From the NCBI GenBank assembly GCA_031279205.1, contig JAITIX010000012.1, positions 1 through 53,611 on the forward strand: 53,611 bases of DNA. Reading direction: 5' to 3'. Below the pieces are notes generated by a model. That model was not told where the DNA came from. It was given only the letters and a program-made list of their open reading frames with translations, and searched no databases. A program made the translations under genes and the position numbers. Shown piece after piece: positions 51,334 to 53,611 of this stretch (positions within the stretch are counted from its first letter, which is position 1; every line of letters begins with the position of its first letter). The DNA comes from Treponema sp. (GTDB lineage Bacteria > Spirochaetota > Spirochaetia > Treponematales > Breznakiellaceae).

Positions 51334-52959
51334 TTAGAATTCGACCTGATAGTCCAGATCAGTCTTGACTTCCACCGCGATGGAAAGGTCAATGCCCTTC
51401 CCAGCCTCGTCTTTGAGAATCTTTAAGGTCTCCTCATTTTTAACGAGTAGTTCAAACTTGGGACTGAAAGGATAGGCTATGTCGTCCGCATCAAGGGTAA
51501 GTTTGCCATCGCCATCCTTCAGCCTTTCTTCTGTTAGGAGTTCATTTTCACCATCCTTGAGCAAAACTCCAAACGCTAAACCCTCAATCATGCCATTGGT
51601 ATAGTTAGAGAAGTAAATGGTTACCGACTCCAGGTTTTTGAACACATCATCTTCATCAGAGCCTGTTCTGCCGAATAAGTCTCCTCCGTCGCCGACTGAA
51701 TCTTGCAGCATTCCGAGTTCCAGCTTTTTGTACGGCGTATTGGTAGCATCCTTAAAATTCGAGGATACCAGCGTATCGTCCAGCGTGAACTCCAGCGGGA
51801 GCAGGATAACCATGTCAACGCTGATCTTTCCGGCTTTATTGTCCTCTTTCTTTATCGTTACCCGCGTCAGCTTCAACTCATAACTGAACTCCAGAGGATA
51901 CTTAAACAAATTGGTAAGGTCTATCTTATACGTATCAGCCGGGGCAGTAAAATTTTGTTTCCAGCCTGAAAGCGCCTCCTCAACTGGAGTAACGGCAACC
52001 TCTGTTTTTTCCGTCCCTTTATCCCATGTCAGCCTATATTCCGCCTCCGCTTTAAGGTCGTTGGTGTCTGGTGTCGCTAGATACATATACCCGCTAATTT
52101 CCTTAAACGAAACGCCGTTACCCATAAACTCCCCAAAGCCGGAGAAGTCAAGCTCATACATTCCTTCCTGCGTGTCCTCCGTGCCCTCCTCCTTCGCTTC
52201 ACCGAGACTAATGGCTGCTTGCTCCCAATCAAAACTAAGCTGCGGCGAGAACCATGTCCCCAGCGGCACCGTAACGCCTATGCTTACCTTGTCAGTTGCC
52301 GGTTGAAACTCGGCAATCTCCGGGCTGGTCCATTTGTTTCCTTCTGGCTCAGGATCGCCAGAATTATTGAATACCGCACCCTTGAACGTTACCTTAACAC
52401 CATTCGTCGGTACAACATCGTTTCCCTGTTCACCTTTAGGAGGAGGCTCCGTGGGCGTCGTGGGCGTGTAGAATTTCAGTGTTACGCTTATCTCCACCTC
52501 TGTAACATCATGGGCAAACGACATGGAGTCCAGCGGAAGAGGAATCTCAATTTCAGAACCAGTACCAGGTATCCATTGCCCCTCTGCATCTGATAAATTG
52601 GAAGCCACATCCATCTGCTCGACATACTCCGACAGGTTTATGTTAATGTCTGCGACTGGATAGCGTACACGGTACGCCTGCATTTTCTCATCAGAGGGAA
52701 CAATATACTCAATGATATCGAGGTTCTGCTTGTTCTCGCCGCCTAGTTGCTCCTTAAGTCCGTCTACAGACAGATACTGGTTGAGAGACATTCCCTCTCC
52801 TGCATCGAAAGGACTGCCCAGGGAGACGTATAAGCCCGGCGAACTCTTAATCCTCACCGAGCTTGGCACCTGTAGATTGCCCAGATCGCACGACACCATG
52901 ACAAAAACAAACAACGCGCTTACAAGGCTCGTTGTTATCCGGTTTAACTTCATTTTCAT
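51334..52959 (-). CDS. Predicted lipoprotein of unknown function
   Basis: The 541-residue protein starts with a signal peptide and lipobox (FVFVMVSCDL), so it should be acylated at the Cys. The rest is beta-rich and acidic, with no motif I recognise; phrases such as VEISVTLKFYTP and LEFSYELKLTRVTIKKED repeat a strand pattern that may reflect several similar sandwich domains. GGAG with a six-base spacer sets the ATG at 52959 (the frame opens at 52971). It is the first gene of a two-gene operon with the outer membrane protein, so the two may work together at the outer membrane. Confidence 0.7.
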   Translation of the reverse strand: MKMKLNRITTSLVSALFVFVMVSCDLGNLQVPSSVRIKSSPGLYVSLGSPFDAGEGMSLNQYLSVDGLKEQLGGENKQNLDIIEYIVPSDEKMQAYRVRYPVADININLSEYVEQMDVASNLSDAEGQWIPGTGSEIEIPLPLDSMSFAHDVTEVEISVTLKFYTPTTPTEPPPKGEQGNDVVPTNGVKVTFKGAVFNNSGDPEPEGNKWTSPEIAEFQPATDKVSIGVTVPLGTWFSPQLSFDWEQAAISLGEAKEEGTEDTQEGMYELDFSGFGEFMGNGVSFKEISGYMYLATPDTNDLKAEAEYRLTWDKGTEKTEVAVTPVEEALSGWKQNFTAPADTYKIDLTNLFKYPLEFSYELKLTRVTIKKEDNKAGKISVDMVILLPLEFTLDDTLVSSNFKDATNTPYKKLELGMLQDSVGDGGDLFGRTGSDEDDVFKNLESVTIYFSNYTNGMIEGLAFGVLLKDGENELLTEERLKDGDGKLTLDADDIAYPFSPKFELLVKNEETLKILKDEAGKGIDLSIAVEVKTDLDYQVEF

Positions 52960-53021
52960 AGTTTTCTCCAAACAGAACGTACTTATCTTAAATGCCCTTA
53001 TCAGGCATGTAGATATAAAAA

Positions 53022-53030
53022 CAGTATAGC
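53022..53030 (-). promoter_or_regulatory. Extended -10 promoter of the lipoprotein-OMP operon
   Basis: The minus strand reads TGCTATACT, an extended -10 with TATACT at 53022-53027. No clear -35 is seen. The distance to the ATG is about 60 bases. Confidence 0.45.
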
Positions 53031-53611
53031 ATAAACGACATGAAAAGACAGGAGTGTCTTATTCTGGATGTGCAGTGTCAGGTACTTGACATGCTGTTTT
53101 TTAGTAGAGTGGGTCGTGGGTATATTCTATCTTCTTACCTGCTGTTTTCAAAAGCATACAATTATTATAATTCCTCACGCTGAACATGTCAAATCGCCCT
53201 GCGGTACGCTTTACGAGAAACGCGAGTTCGACCGCGTCCTTCGCCAGACACGCAGCGGTACCAGACACCTTCAGTTTGGGGACACGGTTGCCCCGCAACC
53301 ATTGCGTTGGACATTGCTTCGCCGCGGCATAATTTCAAAGCGCCTATTGCGTATGACTTTCAGCGTCGAGGCTACTTCTACACGGACAAGTCCTTTCGTC
53401 TCTGAACCTTATGGGAAAAAGAGGCGCAGTCTGACGCCAGAGGCGTTTCCCAAGACTACGTTTATACCTGAGTGGCAGCGGAGAGGCTGCTTCCAGTGGA
53501 ACGGAATCCAGAGGAGGGCGCTGTCTCGATACTGCCCCATGTGCAGACAAGCAACAACAAAGACATAGAGTTCGTTGCCTCCATCGGCAACCGCGACATC
53601 ATTCTGATATA
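53031..53611. other. Right end with gene fragments only
   Basis: No complete gene is supported. A 65-codon minus frame (53101-53298) ends in a protein-like stretch (FSVRNYNNCMLLKTAGKKIE) but has no ribosome binding site. Two CCAGACAC motifs lie at 53244-53251 and 53261-53268. On plus, one frame from about 53327 reads IAYDFQRRGYFYTDKSF, stops, and after a second stop continues open from GTG 53472 off the edge. Confidence 0.4.
53472..53611 (+). pseudogene. Possible broken gene running off the right edge
   Basis: From 53472 a frame is open to the end of the window (VAAERLLPVERNPEEGAVSI, then NNKDIEFVASIGNRDIILI). The same frame upstream (53327-53471) looks protein-like too but has stops near 53397 and 53469-53471. 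No Shine-Dalgarno is seen before the GTG. It may be a gene damaged by two nonsense changes, or a real start near 53472. Family unknown. Confidence 0.3.

Overview
The window looks like a chromosomal segment of a Treponema-like spirochaete, most plausibly a gut (termite or other herbivore) treponeme. This is inferred from the gene complement rather than from a marker gene. Pointers are: an oxaloacetate-decarboxylase-type Na+ pump, a 2-oxoacid:ferredoxin oxidoreductase, RNase Y, a cyclophilin-FKBP dual immunophilin (a type described in Treponema denticola), a NadD-YqeK fusion, a large methyl-accepting chemotaxis protein, DUF4116 repeats, and a secreted GH10 xylanase with a carbohydrate-binding module. 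GC is moderate, roughly 50-55 % by eye. No rRNA, tRNA or CRISPR was seen.

Layout. 1-704 is gene-poor with short repeats and an N-terminal stub at the left edge. 705-5498 holds an MFS/HEAT fusion (-), a DUF4116 repeat protein and lysA (+). 5780-8425 (-) is a four-gene 2-oxoacid:ferredoxin oxidoreductase operon whose leader can form two competing hairpins. 8430-9869 is a junkyard: a toxin-like fragment, an 18-copy 21/22-bp minisatellite and a frameshifted ORF. 9870-13375 (-) is oadG-oadA-oadB. A decayed IS200/IS605 tnpB with its right end sits just before gltB-gltD (13926-20008, +).

20009-25418 has a repeat-rich gap, a J-domain gene (-), rplM-rpsI-recX (+), glycerate kinase (-) and sdaAB-sdaAA (+). 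25419-31461 (-) has a chemoreceptor, an ABC-F ATPase and an SH3 lipoprotein. 31655-31929 is a dead IS110-type transposase. A sialidase (+) and mannonate dehydratase (-) converge at 33.2 kb. 34275-35118 holds two tandem arrays of palindromic repeats. 35119-40675 (-) has a VOC protein, a periplasmic HEAT protein, tgt, a YmdB-type phosphodiesterase and rny. The xylanase (+), ogt (-) and dual immunophilin (-) follow.

44565-44654 is a palindromic IS200/IS605 right-end relic without its gene, directly upstream of a promoter for a small, extremely acidic protein whose 3' end is antisense to a poly-Ser tail of rsfS. 44937-49760 (-) is the conserved rplU-prp-rpmA-obgE-nadD/yqeK-LCP-rsfS operon. 49987-52959 (-) is a lipoprotein/outer-membrane-protein pair with an intrinsic terminator. 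The right end (53.0-53.6 kb) holds only fragments.

The metabolic genes fit a fermentative anaerobe: xylan and sialoglycan/uronate use feeding 2-oxoacid oxidation to ferredoxin, serine deamination to pyruvate, decarboxylation-driven Na+ export and glutamate synthesis. No single large undescribed system stands out. The most unusual material is the set of intergenic palindromic tandem arrays, the transposon relics reused around promoters, the antisense acidic/Ser overlap and the vor leader.
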